A stretch of DNA of 64,000 nt from Alphaproteobacteria bacterium (lineage in GTDB: Bacteria > Pseudomonadota > Alphaproteobacteria > UBA9655): positions 18,247-82,246 of the forward strand of contig JAIEMB010000002.1 of NCBI GenBank assembly GCA_019752515.1, in the 5' to 3' direction. The position numbers were made by a program, and so were the translations under genes. This document shows positions 45,051-54,410 of the stretch, piece after piece (positions within the stretch are counted from its first letter, which is position 1; each line of letters begins with the position of its first letter). The notes under the pieces are model-generated. The model had not been told where the DNA came from. It worked only from the letters and a program-made list of their open reading frames with translations, and made no database searches.

Positions 45051-45396
45051 ATGAGGGATTACAGCAAAACAAGCCACACAGTTTTCTATCATTGTTTTCA
45101 CATTGATGGATTACAAAGTATCGCAAACGGGTGCTGAGTGGTCATTTACGTCTTCGTGTTAGAGAGATTGTGGCCTAAGTTACAAATGAACTGAATATCA
45201 AAATTGCATAGGGACGTTCTTCACGAAAAATCCAACAAGAATTTATACAAATTCATAAAGAGTATTGGGATGCCATTTTTGGGGTTAGAGGTATTTCAGT
45301 TCCCCAAGTGGTAATGTTACTGACAAGATTAACAATAACTATATTAATCAACCTTCTGATGCTCATAAGACAGAAAATCTTTTTAATTTCTCTTTA
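45051..45396 (+). pseudogene. IS200/IS605-family TnpA transposase, degraded
   Basis: Two frames together encode a Y1 transposase: MRDYSKTSHTVFYHCFHID, then ITKYRKRVLSGHLRLRVREI, then GRSSRKIQQEFIQIHKEYWD, and NQPSDAHKTENLFNFSL. TAA and TAG interrupt it near 45176 and 45210, and a 1-nt shift lies near 45108. The catalytic HUH and Tyr regions are damaged. The final stop TAG is formed by the end of the IS5 element that lies directly against it. Confidence 0.75.
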
Positions 45397-46233
45397 GGTT
45401 TTGTGCACTTATCTAAGCCAGAGAATAAAAGAAGCATATGCTAAGAAGTCTGCGAAAGAAGAAGCTTTCTTATAAAAGCGCAGGAAGATTCGCCTAAAGT
45501 ATTTGATTTTATTAAAGAAGCACTCTATCAAATGGCGCTTAAATGTTCATCGTAGTCCCTGGGAACTTTTCTATTTGACCGAGAAGGAATCACCGGTACG
45601 CAATTTTGAGACTGAATCTGATCTATCAAAGCATTCGCATCATAAGCTTTGTCTGCAATAACATGGGCGTGTTCAAATCCTTGAAGAAGAGATGAAGCCT
45701 GAGTAATGTCATGTCTTTGACCGGGCATCAGGGAAAACCTCAAAGCTTGCCCTAAAGCATTAACTACCATATGAATTTTTGTTGTGAAACTACCTTTATT
45801 ACGTCCTAAGCATTCCCTGATATGTTGATCTTTCTCATATCCTGAAGCACAAGGATGGGCACGAATAATTGTAGAATCAATCATCACAGATTCTCCGTCA
45901 TAACCTTCTGTAAAATAAATAAGAATTTGATTCCACAATCCTTTGTGATACCATTGCTCAAAGCGTTTGTGGGTACTTCTCCATTTGCCATAATATTTTG
46001 GAAGTTCACGCCATTGGGCTCCTGTTCGCATTATAAAATAGACCCCTTCTGCAAAGGTCCTTGTTTTTATTTCATTATTGACTCGAATGCTGGAAATGCT
46101 TCCTAAAAATGTATATATCTTTTCTCAATCGTTTTCTTTTATGTAATACTTATCCATGGTAACGCTCTTTTTTTGCAATAAAAGAACGTTACCACATTTT
46201 TTATTTAACTTTTAGATATGTGCACAGAACCTA
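45395..46233. mobile_element. IS5-family insertion sequence with 20-bp terminal inverted repeats
   Basis: The left end reads TAGGTTTTGTGCACTTATCT (45395-45414) and the right end, on the other strand, TAGGTTCTGTGCACATATCT (46233-46214). They differ at 2 positions, and the match continues for 2 more bases. The outer TA at both ends may be the target duplication, typical of the IS427 type. It is about 835 bp and holds one broken transposase gene. A hairpin, GTAACG...CGTTAC (about 46159-46192), lies between the transposase start and the right end. Confidence 0.85.
45409..46157 (-). pseudogene. IS5-family (IS427-type) transposase, inactivated
   Basis: From ATG 46157 the frame reads MDKYYIKEND, then TGA where Trp is expected, and continues in frame through RTGAQWRELPKYYGKW, the first DDE Asp in GESVMIDSTII, the second in VIADKAYDA, and SRSNRKVPRDYDEHL. 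There a frameshift occurs and RHLIECFFNKIKYFRRIFLR, containing the catalytic Glu, continues in another frame to TAA 45411-45409. One nonsense change and one small deletion make it non-functional. Confidence 0.9.
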
Positions 46234-46291
46234 GTCTGGATTGTTGTGAATAGAAACACATCGAAAAAATCTCATTCTTAAACAGGTTTAT

Positions 46292-46350
46292 AAAAAAACC
46301 ACCCACCCCTAGAACTTTCTTCAAGAGAAGAACTCTCATAGGGAGGGTGG
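46292..46350 (-). terminator. Terminator of the cold-shock gene
   Basis: On the minus strand CCACCC (46350-46345) pairs with GGGTGG (46304-46299), with further pairing inside, and seven T's follow (46298-46292). It lies about 30 nt beyond the cspA stop. Confidence 0.8.
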
Positions 46351-46382
46351 CCTTAAAAAACCTTCTAAAAAAAGGTTATATT

Positions 46383-46586
46383 TTACCGCAACTTGAGGTT
46401 GACAGCGGATGTTTTACCCTTGTTACTTGCCAACTCGAAGGTAACTTTTTGACCTTCAGCCAAATTGGAAATACCAGAACGTTCTAGCTCGGTAATATGA
46501 ACAAACACATCGCGCGTTCCATCTTCCATTTGAATAAAGCCGTAGCCTTTTGTGGGGTTAAACCATTTTACAGTGCCATTCTTCAT
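46383..46586 (-). CDS. cspA: Cold-shock protein (CspA family)
   Basis: A 67-residue single-strand nucleic-acid binding OB fold: GTVKWFNPTKGYGFIQ contains RNP1 and DVFVHITEL contains RNP2. Acts as RNA chaperone. The upstream minus-strand region of about 200 nt has no other gene and probably forms a long structured leader, as in other csp genes; this is inference. Terminator follows. Confidence 0.97.
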   Translation of the reverse strand: MKNGTVKWFNPTKGYGFIQMEDGTRDVFVHITELERSGISNLAEGQKVTFELASNKGKTSAVNLKLR

Positions 46587-47023
46587 TTCTATATCCTTAT
46601 GATCAGGCGTTTACTAAGTGAGTTTCATAACAAAACGCGTAAAAATTCCAACCGGTATGAAGGTTCGCTTTTGCGGCTGCATAGGGAGGGAGAGCTGAGG
46701 GTAAGAAGAAGTAGGCATACAGTCTATCTATGTTTCTTACGCAGAGCACATAATCTCTACGGTTTTTATCCTTAAAGGAGCATTAAACTCATTTATTAAT
46801 ATAAGGAGAATTTTCTAAAAAGCAACCCTTAAGACAATCTTATAGTTTTGCTCAAAATCAAGCTGAAAAACAAATAATAAAAAGAAATCCTTAGTTTTAC
46901 TTTAGACAGTTTAAAATGATTCGACAAAATTTGATTTTTAACAGTTTCTCAGCCTATAGGAGAAGTGTTCTTGAAAAATGAGAGGTCAACTCTTAGCTTA
47001 ATAGGGGATAGAAAGGAAATATT
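46587..47023. other. Gene-free region between cspA and a small kinase gene
   Basis: About 440 nt. The half next to cspA probably holds its promoter and leader. On the plus strand AAAGGAG (46774) and AAGGAGAA (46803) look like ribosome sites but have no start codon at proper distance. AAAGGAAA before 47024 serves the kinase gene. Confidence 0.4.
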
Positions 47024-47617
47024 ATGGCATATCTTATTGGGTTTAGCGGAATAGGGGGAGCAGGAAAAACGACACTTACGAAATATTTAGGGGCCATGTT
47101 AAATGCTACAACCGTATTTTGGGATGATTACGATAAAATTTCTTCAAGTCCTGATGATTATATAAAATGGTACGAAGAAAGTCAGGATTACAGTGTTTGG
47201 ATTTATAAGGACTTAGCAAAAACGCTCAAGTCTCTTAAAGAAGGAAGAAAACTTAAGTGTCCGGCAACTCAACAAGAACTTAAACCAACTCCTTTCATTA
47301 TTGTTGATGCCCCTTTGGGCCGGAAGCATATTGAGACCAGCCAATACATTGATCTCTGTATCCATATAGATATTCCTCTTGATATAGCCCTTGCAAGGCG
47401 TCTTCTTCGTGATTTTAAAAACGAGAAAACGTCTAAAGAAGAGCTCCTTCAGGATGTTGACTTTTATTTGAATTATTCACGTAAACTTTTTGCATCCGAG
47501 TCTGTTAAGACATATGCTGATATTGTCATTGATGGAACTCTAACATGTGAAGAAAATCTGAATTTAATTATGAAGCACTTGATTCAAGAAGGAAAAATTA
47601 TTCCTCTAAAAGACTAA
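47024..47617 (+). CDS. Small P-loop kinase (uridine-kinase-like)
   Basis: A 197-residue P-loop protein with Walker A GIGGAGKTTLTK and a DDYDKISSSPDDYIKWYE region resembling the acceptor-site loop of uridine and phosphoribulokinase-like kinases. IIVDAPLGRKH fits the second acidic motif and ARRLLRDFKNEK the LID arginines. The substrate is not identified; nucleoside or pantothenate-like substrates are possible. Ends 15 nt before the FosA-like gene, with which it is likely co-transcribed. Confidence 0.82.
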   Translation: MAYLIGFSGIGGAGKTTLTKYLGAMLNATTVFWDDYDKISSSPDDYIKWYEESQDYSVWIYKDLAKTLKSLKEGRKLKCPATQQELKPTPFIIVDAPLGRKHIETSQYIDLCIHIDIPLDIALARRLLRDFKNEKTSKEELLQDVDFYLNYSRKLFASESVKTYADIVIDGTLTCEENLNLIMKHLIQEGKIIPLKD

Positions 47618-47632
47618 TAAAGAGAGAGTTCA

Positions 47633-48061
47633 ATGATAACTGGCCTTAATCATATCACACTTGCAGTTAAAGATATTGAAAGATCGTTTGCTTTTTATCG
47701 TGATGTTCTCAGTTTTACACCCCTTTGCAAATGGGAAGGGACTGCGTACTTTCTCGTTGGCGATCCCAATCACCTTAGTGCTTTATGGTTTTGTTTGGAT
47801 AGGGATAAAGATCGAAAGAAAACACACTGTAGTACTCATTACGCTTTTTCAGTCTCACCCGAAGAATTTAATGTCCTTTCAGAACAGATCATCAAGTCAG
47901 GTGCTGAAATCTTTAAAGTGAATAGTTCACCCGGAGCTTCTCTCTATTTTCTTGATCCGGATGGACATAAGTTGGAAATCCATACAGGTGATTGGAGAAC
48001 GCGTATTATGACCAAAAAAGAAACCCAAGGTAATTGGGCAAATGTCGAGTGGTTTGTATAA
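47633..48061 (+). CDS. FosA-like glyoxalase-fold thiol transferase
   Basis: A 142-residue vicinal-oxygen-chelate protein. MITGLNHITLAVKDIERSFA is the FosA/FosB start with the first metal His; the second lies in STHYAFSVSPEEF and the Glu in GHKLEIHTGDW. SPGASLYFLDPDG completes the pattern. Homologues open fosfomycin with glutathione or similar thiols. Chromosomal versions in environmental bacteria often have unproven activity, so a resistance role should not be assumed. Confidence 0.85.
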   Translation: MITGLNHITLAVKDIERSFAFYRDVLSFTPLCKWEGTAYFLVGDPNHLSALWFCLDRDKDRKKTHCSTHYAFSVSPEEFNVLSEQIIKSGAEIFKVNSSPGASLYFLDPDGHKLEIHTGDWRTRIMTKKETQGNWANVEWFV

Positions 48062-48139
48062 CCCCGTCTTCTTGCAAATTTTACAACTCTCTATTTCCCC
48101 CCTTCACATTTCACGATACACTCTCCTTAAGGAGAAAAA

Positions 48140-50206
48140 ATGAAACGCATTTTATTGCTGATTTGGGCTGTAATATTGTTAATGGGAGCTGCAATTGCTG
48201 CAGAAATTCCTCTTTTAATGAACGTTCAGAAGGATGCTTCTCCTCAGGGGTTGCCAAGCAAACCTATAAAGGTCAGTGAGATCAACGCAAATCTTTTTTC
48301 AACGATTTATGACTTCCTTAATGATGCGCTCTCTTTCCTTCTCGAAGGATTTGTTTCTTTGAAAGATTTTATTGAGACAGGAGAGTGGCTCTTTACAGCT
48401 TTAAAAAATCCGGGAATGCAGGACAAAATGCAAGCTTTTGGTGTTCGGCTCATCATTGCTTTTTTTGTGGCTCTATTAATTTCCCAAGGGCTTTCAGTAT
48501 GGTTACGACCAAAAATTCACAACCTATTACTATGCAAAGGGCAACCTTCTTCTACAAAGCTACAGAGGCTTTTTATTGCTGCTTTATTGTCAATGCTATC
48601 TCCTTTATTATTTGGTTTTATTCTCTATGCTCTTTTTCGCTTCATTAATCCTAATGATGTTGTCTATCTTGAAATTGTAAGAATTTTGAGTTCTGGGGCA
48701 GTGACAATATGGATTCTATTAAACTTAGCCAATGTTTTTCTTAAACCTATTTCACCGGAACATCAACATATTCCTTTGTCACAAGAACTTTTAGCCACTA
48801 CTTATGGTTGGATTCGACTTATGGCAAGTGTGGCGCTTTTTGGTTTTTTTGCTCTTGAGGTTGGGGCTTTGATTAAATTGCCCATTTCCGGAGAAAGGTT
48901 GCTCTTACAAGGAACAGGTTTTATTATTGTTATTATGGCTATTTTTATGATGCTGGCCCTTCATCAAGAGGTAAAAGAATGGATTGATGAGCAAAGACTA
49001 GATTCCAAACTTTCCAGGCTTCGAAGGTCCCTATTAGCTTATCTCGAGTATAGTTATATACCCGTCATAATTTTTATAGTCATTAGTTATGTAAGTTGGG
49101 TGACTCATGAATTAGATCGTTTCCAGGTTGTGGTATGGAAGTGTCTTTTTACGTTAGCTTTATTCCCCCTTTTGCAAATTGCGGCATATTGCTTACGTAA
49201 GATACGTATTCTTTATATTAATAAGCATTTGAGCCATTTATCCTATTCCTTTGCTAAACGTGCTCTTTTTTACGGTCGTCAGCTTGATTTCGTGACATTC
49301 ACTCTATTAAATGCGACTGCAGTCATTGTTGTTTTAGATTTATGGGGCTTTAATCCATCTTATTTTATTTTTTCAAATTTAGGGAGGTTAATTGCGGAAA
49401 AGGCCTTTAGTATTTTCACGATTATCGTGGTGGCCCTTTTTATTACCAGAGCGGGAAATGGTCTTCTGACGAAGTATTTAAATGCTGAGAAAAACTCTCG
49501 TGACGAAGCCCAAAAGCAAAGAATTGCGCGGCTGAGAACACTTTATAGCGTTAGCAGAAATGTGTTGCGTATAGCTATTTGGACACCTGCCATTCTTCTT
49601 ATCATCGTGGAGTTGGAAGTTGATGTTATGCCCCTTTTAGCGACGGTAGGTATTCTTTCTGTAGGGCTTTCTTTCGGTGTACAATCCCTTGTTAAAGACT
49701 TAGTGACAGGCTTTTTTATGTTATTAGAGGATGCTTTTGCTGTTGGAGATCTTGTGGTCATAAATGGGCAGATGGGACGGATTGAGTCTTTAACAGTGCG
49801 TGTGGTTCGCTTGAGAGCTACGGACGGGTCACTTTATACATTCCCCTATGGAAATATTACAAGCTTAAGCAATCAAAATAGAGACTTCTCTGCTGCAGTG
49901 ATGCTTTTCCAAGTAGGAGTTCAGGCAGATGTAGATCAAGTTGTTGAAATTCTTGATAAAATTTCTAAAGATCTTCGAAAAGATTCTTTGACAAGAAAAT
50001 TGGTTATGGAACCTATTGAAATTAATGGGATCAATGAAATCAATGACCATGCTCTTGAATTTAGAGCTATCTTAAAAACAAAACCGAGCGAACATTATAA
50101 GGTTAAATGGGCATTTAATCGTCTTTTAAAGAAGTATCTTGAGTTCTACAATATTCCTCCTGCTATTCCTCGAGCAGTGGCATACAATTATGGTGTTAAA
50201 GAGTAA
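48140..50206 (+). CDS. MscS-family mechanosensitive channel, long form
   Basis: A 688-residue protein with a signal-like N-terminus (MKRILLLIWAVILLMGAAIA), a periplasmic segment, and about ten hydrophobic helices. The MscS core lies near residues 485-600: PLLATVGILSVGLSFGVQSL forms the pore helix, followed by VKDLVTGFFMLLEDAFAVGD and the beta domain (RVVRLRATDGSLYTFPYGNI). The C-terminal alpha-beta region is normal. It probably releases solutes on hypo-osmotic shock. Expressed alone or with the preceding genes. Confidence 0.93.
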   Translation: MKRILLLIWAVILLMGAAIAAEIPLLMNVQKDASPQGLPSKPIKVSEINANLFSTIYDFLNDALSFLLEGFVSLKDFIETGEWLFTALKNPGMQDKMQAFGVRLIIAFFVALLISQGLSVWLRPKIHNLLLCKGQPSSTKLQRLFIAALLSMLSPLLFGFILYALFRFINPNDVVYLEIVRILSSGAVTIWILLNLANVFLKPISPEHQHIPLSQELLATTYGWIRLMASVALFGFFALEVGALIKLPISGERLLLQGTGFIIVIMAIFMMLALHQEVKEWIDEQRLDSKLSRLRRSLLAYLEYSYIPVIIFIVISYVSWVTHELDRFQVVVWKCLFTLALFPLLQIAAYCLRKIRILYINKHLSHLSYSFAKRALFYGRQLDFVTFTLLNATAVIVVLDLWGFNPSYFIFSNLGRLIAEKAFSIFTIIVVALFITRAGNGLLTKYLNAEKNSRDEAQKQRIARLRTLYSVSRNVLRIAIWTPAILLIIVELEVDVMPLLATVGILSVGLSFGVQSLVKDLVTGFFMLLEDAFAVGDLVVINGQMGRIESLTVRVVRLRATDGSLYTFPYGNITSLSNQNRDFSAAVMLFQVGVQADVDQVVEILDKISKDLRKDSLTRKLVMEPIEINGINEINDHALEFRAILKTKPSEHYKVKWAFNRLLKKYLEFYNIPPAIPRAVAYNYGVKE

Positions 50207-50494
50207 CTTATAAAACAAGCTTTTAACGTACCGGTAAACAGGAAAAATTGTTAATATTTTAAAAAACAATAAGTTATTCTTTTCCTTTCTTAGGCGATGT
50301 CATTTTTCATCCAAGCTTAATAGGGTAATTCATCACTAGTAAAGGCCATATTTATACATACGAAAAATCATAAATTCAGAAATGAAATTCAATAATAAAA
50401 TAAGTGCTCTATAAATTTAAAATTTTGTTGTTGCCAGCTTTAAAAAAAAATAATAGAATTCAATTAAAACTAATTTTTTAAGTATAGGTGTATT

Positions 50495-51562
50495 ATGGTA
50501 AAATTGAAATTTCTTAGCCTTTTAACAAGCGCTAATCTTTTATTATCTTCCTTGCCTGGGCTTGCAATGGAAGAATCCTTATTAGAAGAAAATAATTTTA
50601 CCTATGGACGTTACGTTCAGAAACATATCCCTTCTGTTCTTCAGACAACACTTAGATACACAGAGAATCCAGAAGTTATGACTTTTCTCTTTCTACTGCA
50701 TATTACTAAGAAAACACATACGGTCAACACTGAAGACTCAAAGTTTATTGAAGCGATACAAAATTCTCACGAAGACTTTTTCTTAAACAATCTAAAAACA
50801 CGGTTTTTTTGGATAGAAAAGGTCGCTCCTAACTATTTTAGAGAATCTTATGAACCACACAAGGCATTTCTTGAAAACTTGGGTGTTCAATTTCCCAAAT
50901 CGCTAAGTGATATTGCAAGATTCGCCAGAGTTCCGGGAATTGGAGTTGTTAAAACACCTCTCACACATGCGTTTCGATCTCTTGGTGTGGGAGTTTCTGA
51001 AGAAGGTAATAATAATACACGTAATCATAATCCTCATACAACATATATGATTAATCTAAATGGTGGTCACGTTCGCGACGACTTGACACTTTTATCTTCG
51101 AGAAAATATCTTGATTTAGATGGACAACCTTATGAATTTGATAATATTTACGTTGAAGTATCCGCGTCTCACAGGTTATGGATTTTTCCTGAAGTCCTCG
51201 AATTTTTTAATCGTCATCTTATCATAGGAGGGAAACTTATTCTTGAACTTAATGATGACCCAAATAATCCTTTATCCTTTGAAAGAACAATGATTCGCGT
51301 TGATCCAGAAAAGTTGACAGAAATTTTTGGAGATAGTGTGTCAGAAGTTCCAAATGATTATTTTGGCCGGACTTTAACGCGAAAGACTATAGAATTTGGA
51401 GGTAGGAAATCTGAAGTTTTATCAATTGAATATCCAAAAGAATTTATGAAAATCAAAGAGTTGATAATGTCTGCTGGTTTTGATCATATTAAAAAATCTG
51501 ATTTACCTGAAGTACAATGTGGGACAACTCCCTATGAAATGATTAAAGTAACTGCGAAATAA
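50495..51562 (+). CDS. Exported protein with possible methyltransferase-like C-terminal half
   Basis: A 355-residue protein with a signal peptide (MVKLKFLSLLTSANLLLSSL, cleavage near GLA). From about residue 180, YMINLNGGHVRDDLTLLSSR then FDNIYVEVS then FPEVLEFFNRHLIIGGKLIL recalls the post-motif-I half of a Rossmann methyltransferase. The GxGxG nucleotide loop was not found. If the fold is right, activity is doubtful. No known family is certain. The 288 nt before it are AT-rich without clear features. Confidence 0.6.
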   Translation: MVKLKFLSLLTSANLLLSSLPGLAMEESLLEENNFTYGRYVQKHIPSVLQTTLRYTENPEVMTFLFLLHITKKTHTVNTEDSKFIEAIQNSHEDFFLNNLKTRFFWIEKVAPNYFRESYEPHKAFLENLGVQFPKSLSDIARFARVPGIGVVKTPLTHAFRSLGVGVSEEGNNNTRNHNPHTTYMINLNGGHVRDDLTLLSSRKYLDLDGQPYEFDNIYVEVSASHRLWIFPEVLEFFNRHLIIGGKLILELNDDPNNPLSFERTMIRVDPEKLTEIFGDSVSEVPNDYFGRTLTRKTIEFGGRKSEVLSIEYPKEFMKIKELIMSAGFDHIKKSDLPEVQCGTTPYEMIKVTAK

Positions 51563-52079
51563 GAATTCTCTCATTAGCTATATCTGAAGGGCCATTCAAA
51601 AGTTATGAATTAACAGATGAAGGGCCCAGCAATAAGATCCAAATAACAGCAATGAAGAAACATTTTAGAGAAAAAGCTTTTTGAAATAATACGACTGACG
51701 CACCTTAGAATTAAACAGATTACAGAACCTCAAAAAGAAGCTATTAATGGCACCGACATACGTTGCCCTTTAAAAGTGTATTTAATAACCCAGCTTGTTT
51801 TTTGTCCGGCCTTTGTCTATGGCCTTGAAAATTAACACAACTTTTTTAATACTTTTTTAACTTTTCTAACACCCCAATTTTAAAGATATATTTTGTCTTG
51901 ACCTATAAATAAACCCGGAATTTCAATACATTGGGGGGGGATAGTCTTGGAACAAAAAAAATGATACTTATATATAACATATTAAAGATTGGTTAACTTG
52001 TTATAAAATTATTTTAATTTTTTAATTATTAGGCGATACGGAAAACTCTTTAAACAACATAAACAAGCGGTAGGTTAAA
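51563..52079. other. Gene-free AT-rich region upstream of carD
   Basis: About 515 nt. TTGACC at 51898 followed by AT-rich DNA may be part of the carD promoter but has no good -10 at 17 nt. A plus-strand open stretch near 51675-51830 lacks a start codon. Nothing else recognised. Confidence 0.4.
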
Positions 52080-52577
52080 ATGGCAAAAACATCTTCTTTC
52101 TCTTGCGGACACCACGTTATTTATCCTGTACATGGCGTCGGAAAAATTAAATCAATAGAAACTCATGAGGTTTGTGGACATGCCCTTGAAATGTTTGTTA
52201 TTTCTTTTGAAAAGGATCGTATGACTTTACGTCTTCCTATTGCAAAGGCTAAAACTTCTGGTCTTCGTCCAGTGAGTACATCCAAGGAAATGGCTAATGC
52301 AATTAATACCCTCAAATCGCGTGCTCGTGTGCGGCGAACAATGTGGAGTAGACGGGCTCAAGAATATGAAGCAAAAATTAATTCAGGAGACCCTATTTCT
52401 TTAGCTGAAGTTGTAAGTGAGCTTTATAGAAGAGCAAACCAACCTGAGCAGTCTTATAGTGAGCGTCAGGTTTACCAAAATGCTCTCCACCGTCTTGCGG
52501 GTGAGATCGCAGTTATTGAAAATATAGAAACTGATCACGCCATTGAAAAAGTTGAGAAAATTTTAGAGGCAGCATAA
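52080..52577 (+). CDS. carD: CarD/CdnL-family transcription regulator
   Basis: A 165-residue protein that binds the RNA polymerase beta subunit and stabilises open promoter complexes, notably at rRNA promoters. The Tudor-like N-terminal domain shows GHHVIYPVHGVGKIKSIETH and LEMFVISFEKDRMTLRLPI; the helical C-terminal domain includes TMWSRRAQEYEAKINSGDPI and RQVYQNALHRLAGEIAVIEN. RBS is weak (GCGGTAGG). It is followed by a strong bidirectional terminator. Confidence 0.96.
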   Translation: MAKTSSFSCGHHVIYPVHGVGKIKSIETHEVCGHALEMFVISFEKDRMTLRLPIAKAKTSGLRPVSTSKEMANAINTLKSRARVRRTMWSRRAQEYEAKINSGDPISLAEVVSELYRRANQPEQSYSERQVYQNALHRLAGEIAVIENIETDHAIEKVEKILEAA

Positions 52578-52618
52578 AATTACGAGCTTTTGAATTATTT
52601 TAAGGTGTTGTTGCAGTT

Positions 52619-52654
52619 AAGAAAACTGCCTATCATGATATAGGCAGTTTTCTT
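52619..52654. terminator. Bidirectional terminator between carD and the phosphatase cluster
   Basis: AAGAAAACTGCCTA (52619-52632) and TAGGCAGTTTTCTT (52641-52654) pair perfectly over 14 bp with a loop of 8, giving T-rich tails in both directions. Confidence 0.92.
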
Positions 52655-52671
52655 ATATTTACACAATAGAT

Positions 52672-53493
52672 TTACATATTTGGCTTCTCTTGTTGTTTCC
52701 ATTCCGACCAACGCTGAGTTCCGCCAGCTTTTCTTTGAGATATAAAATTGTAAAATCTCGTAATAAAATCTTTGCGTTCTTGAAGTTGCTCTTTGGTGTA
52801 ACTTCCTTTTCTCCATACACTTGTCATCAATAAGTTTTCAGAACCCAGCAGGTGTTGACGCTTCACAATATCCTGTAAGGATACAAGGGGAGCATTTTTC
52901 ATGATGTCATACATAACAAGCATCATTGAGGTTCTCCCTTTGCCATAATGGCAATGAAAATGAATCCAGGCATTTTGAGGAAGACTATCTATAACAGCAA
53001 TAAATTCATCGATGGCGGCATCAGATGAGATAAACTTGCTCCCGATTCTGACGTTAATATATGAAAAACCATTTTGTTTAGCTTCTTCAGCTTCAGGTAT
53101 AACGAGATCAGGACGGATTTCTGTGGTCCCAGTGAAAACAAGACGCCGAACATAGTATTTCCAATGAGGATGGGAATTGTGGTAAGCAAGAAAAGGTGTT
53201 GGAGTTCCATTTACATATCCATGGAATTCACTTATACCATCAACGATAATCTTTCTGCCCTCAAAATGGCTGAGTTTTCTTTTAAGATCGGGAAAGCGGA
53301 TATAAGTTCCTCCCGAAGCATGAAGCTCTCGTAGCCCAGCTAGTTGGATGTTCTCTGTGGTTTCTATCCAATCCTCGGTGCTACGAAAGTTAGCATTGTA
53401 AAAGACTTCAATAAATAAAAAAAACACAAGACCTATAAAGAGGCAAATGCTGGCTGATATAAGGATAGCCTTTAATCGAAAGAAATTTTTCAT
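52672..53493 (-). CDS. Membrane-anchored PTP-like phytase/inositol-phosphatase family protein, copy 4
   Basis: A 273-residue protein with one N-terminal membrane anchor (about residues 8-30). The catalytic loop HFHCHYGKGRTS has nucleophile Cys181 and Arg187 (CX5R). The following MLVMYDIMKNAP and VSLQDIVKRQHLLGS resemble PTP-like inositol-hexakisphosphatases such as that of Selenomonas. The upstream ISEFHGYVNGTPTPFLAY fits the family's EsHGfxNG stretch. The usual general-acid Asp (in the TDH-W-P motif) is replaced: the site reads GSKFISSD. The C-terminus has the cluster-wide QRKAGGTQRWSEW motif. Probably faces the periplasm. It is the last of four tandem genes. Confidence 0.85.
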   Translation of the reverse strand: MKNFFRLKAILISASICLFIGLVFFLFIEVFYNANFRSTEDWIETTENIQLAGLRELHASGGTYIRFPDLKRKLSHFEGRKIIVDGISEFHGYVNGTPTPFLAYHNSHPHWKYYVRRLVFTGTTEIRPDLVIPEAEEAKQNGFSYINVRIGSKFISSDAAIDEFIAVIDSLPQNAWIHFHCHYGKGRTSMMLVMYDIMKNAPLVSLQDIVKRQHLLGSENLLMTSVWRKGSYTKEQLQERKDFITRFYNFISQRKAGGTQRWSEWKQQEKPNM

Positions 53494-53501
53494 ATCAGCT
53501 T

Positions 53502-54410
53502 TTACCTAGGAGCGAGAGGGGAGGCGTTGGGAAGGGTGCTTTTTTGAGTAACAAAATAACGCCATTCAGACCAACGCTGAAATCCTCCGGCCTTTCGCTG
53601 GCAAATAAACTCATAAAATTGCTTAATAAACTCTTTTCTTCTTTCCAGTGTTTCAGAGGTATAGGTTCCTTTCTTCCAGTCCCTTGTATCGAATAAATCC
53701 TCAGAGCCCAGAAGCCGCTGGCGTTTAACAATATCATCTAAAGCTACTTGAGGAGCATTTTTCATAATATCCAACATGATAAGCATCATCGACGTGCGTC
53801 CCTTCCCGTGACGACAGTGAAAATGAATCCAAGTATTTTCAGGCAAGTTGTCAATAAAATGAACGAATTCATCAACTGCTTTATCAGGCGTTCGAACTTT
53901 GCTGTCAATCTTGATGTTAATATAATGAAAACCATATTGTTGAGCGACTTCACTTTCAGGGATAACTAATTCGCGACGTGCTTCTGTTGTTCCTGTAAAA
54001 AGAAGTCGACGTAAAGGATATCTTAAATCAGGCGTAGCACGTTGATAGCCAAAATATGTTGCGGGAATATTATAAATATAGCCGTGAAATTCCCAGAGCC
54101 CATCGGCAATAATAATGTTCTTTTGTACGTGACTTAGCTTTTTTTTGAGATCAGAAAAATCAACTATAGGACCTCCGGATGCTTGTAATTCACGTAAGCC
54201 TGTAATGTCAAACTTTTCTGAAGAAGGAAGCTCATCTTGCATCGTCCGAAATTTTGCGTCTGTATAATCATCGGTTAAGAGCAAGTAGAAGGTCGTAATA
54301 AGGGCGATGAGACAAAAAATACCACTTCCAATAAAGAAATTTTTCTTATTAAATAATGAATTCTTTTTTTTATTTGAAGATGTAGACATCTTATTAAACG
54401 TGAGATTCAT
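53502..54410 (-). CDS. Membrane-anchored PTP-like phytase/inositol-phosphatase family protein, copy 3
   Basis: ATG 54410 overlaps the previous gene's stop (ATGA), giving 302 residues; the frame runs further upstream inside that gene. After a basic Ser/Lys/Asn start there is one membrane anchor (FFIGSGIFCLIALITTFYLL). The catalytic loop is HFHCRHGKGRTS (Cys199), then MLIMLDIMKNAP and DDIVKRQRLLGSEDL. The general-acid site reads DSKVRTPD. Shares LRELQASGG, EFHGYIYNIPATYFGY and the final RKAGGFQRWSEW with its paralogues. With copy 4 it forms the subgroup with a Lys in the loop (GKGR). Confidence 0.85.
   Translation of the reverse strand: MNLTFNKMSTSSNKKKNSLFNKKNFFIGSGIFCLIALITTFYLLLTDDYTDAKFRTMQDELPSSEKFDITGLRELQASGGPIVDFSDLKKKLSHVQKNIIIADGLWEFHGYIYNIPATYFGYQRATPDLRYPLRRLLFTGTTEARRELVIPESEVAQQYGFHYINIKIDSKVRTPDKAVDEFVHFIDNLPENTWIHFHCRHGKGRTSMMLIMLDIMKNAPQVALDDIVKRQRLLGSEDLFDTRDWKKGTYTSETLERRKEFIKQFYEFICQRKAGGFQRWSEWRYFVTQKSTLPNASPLAPR

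Noticed and set aside
51675..51830. Plus-strand open stretch between the exported protein and carD.
   Set aside because: No start codon in frame and no similarity recognised; it is open by base composition.
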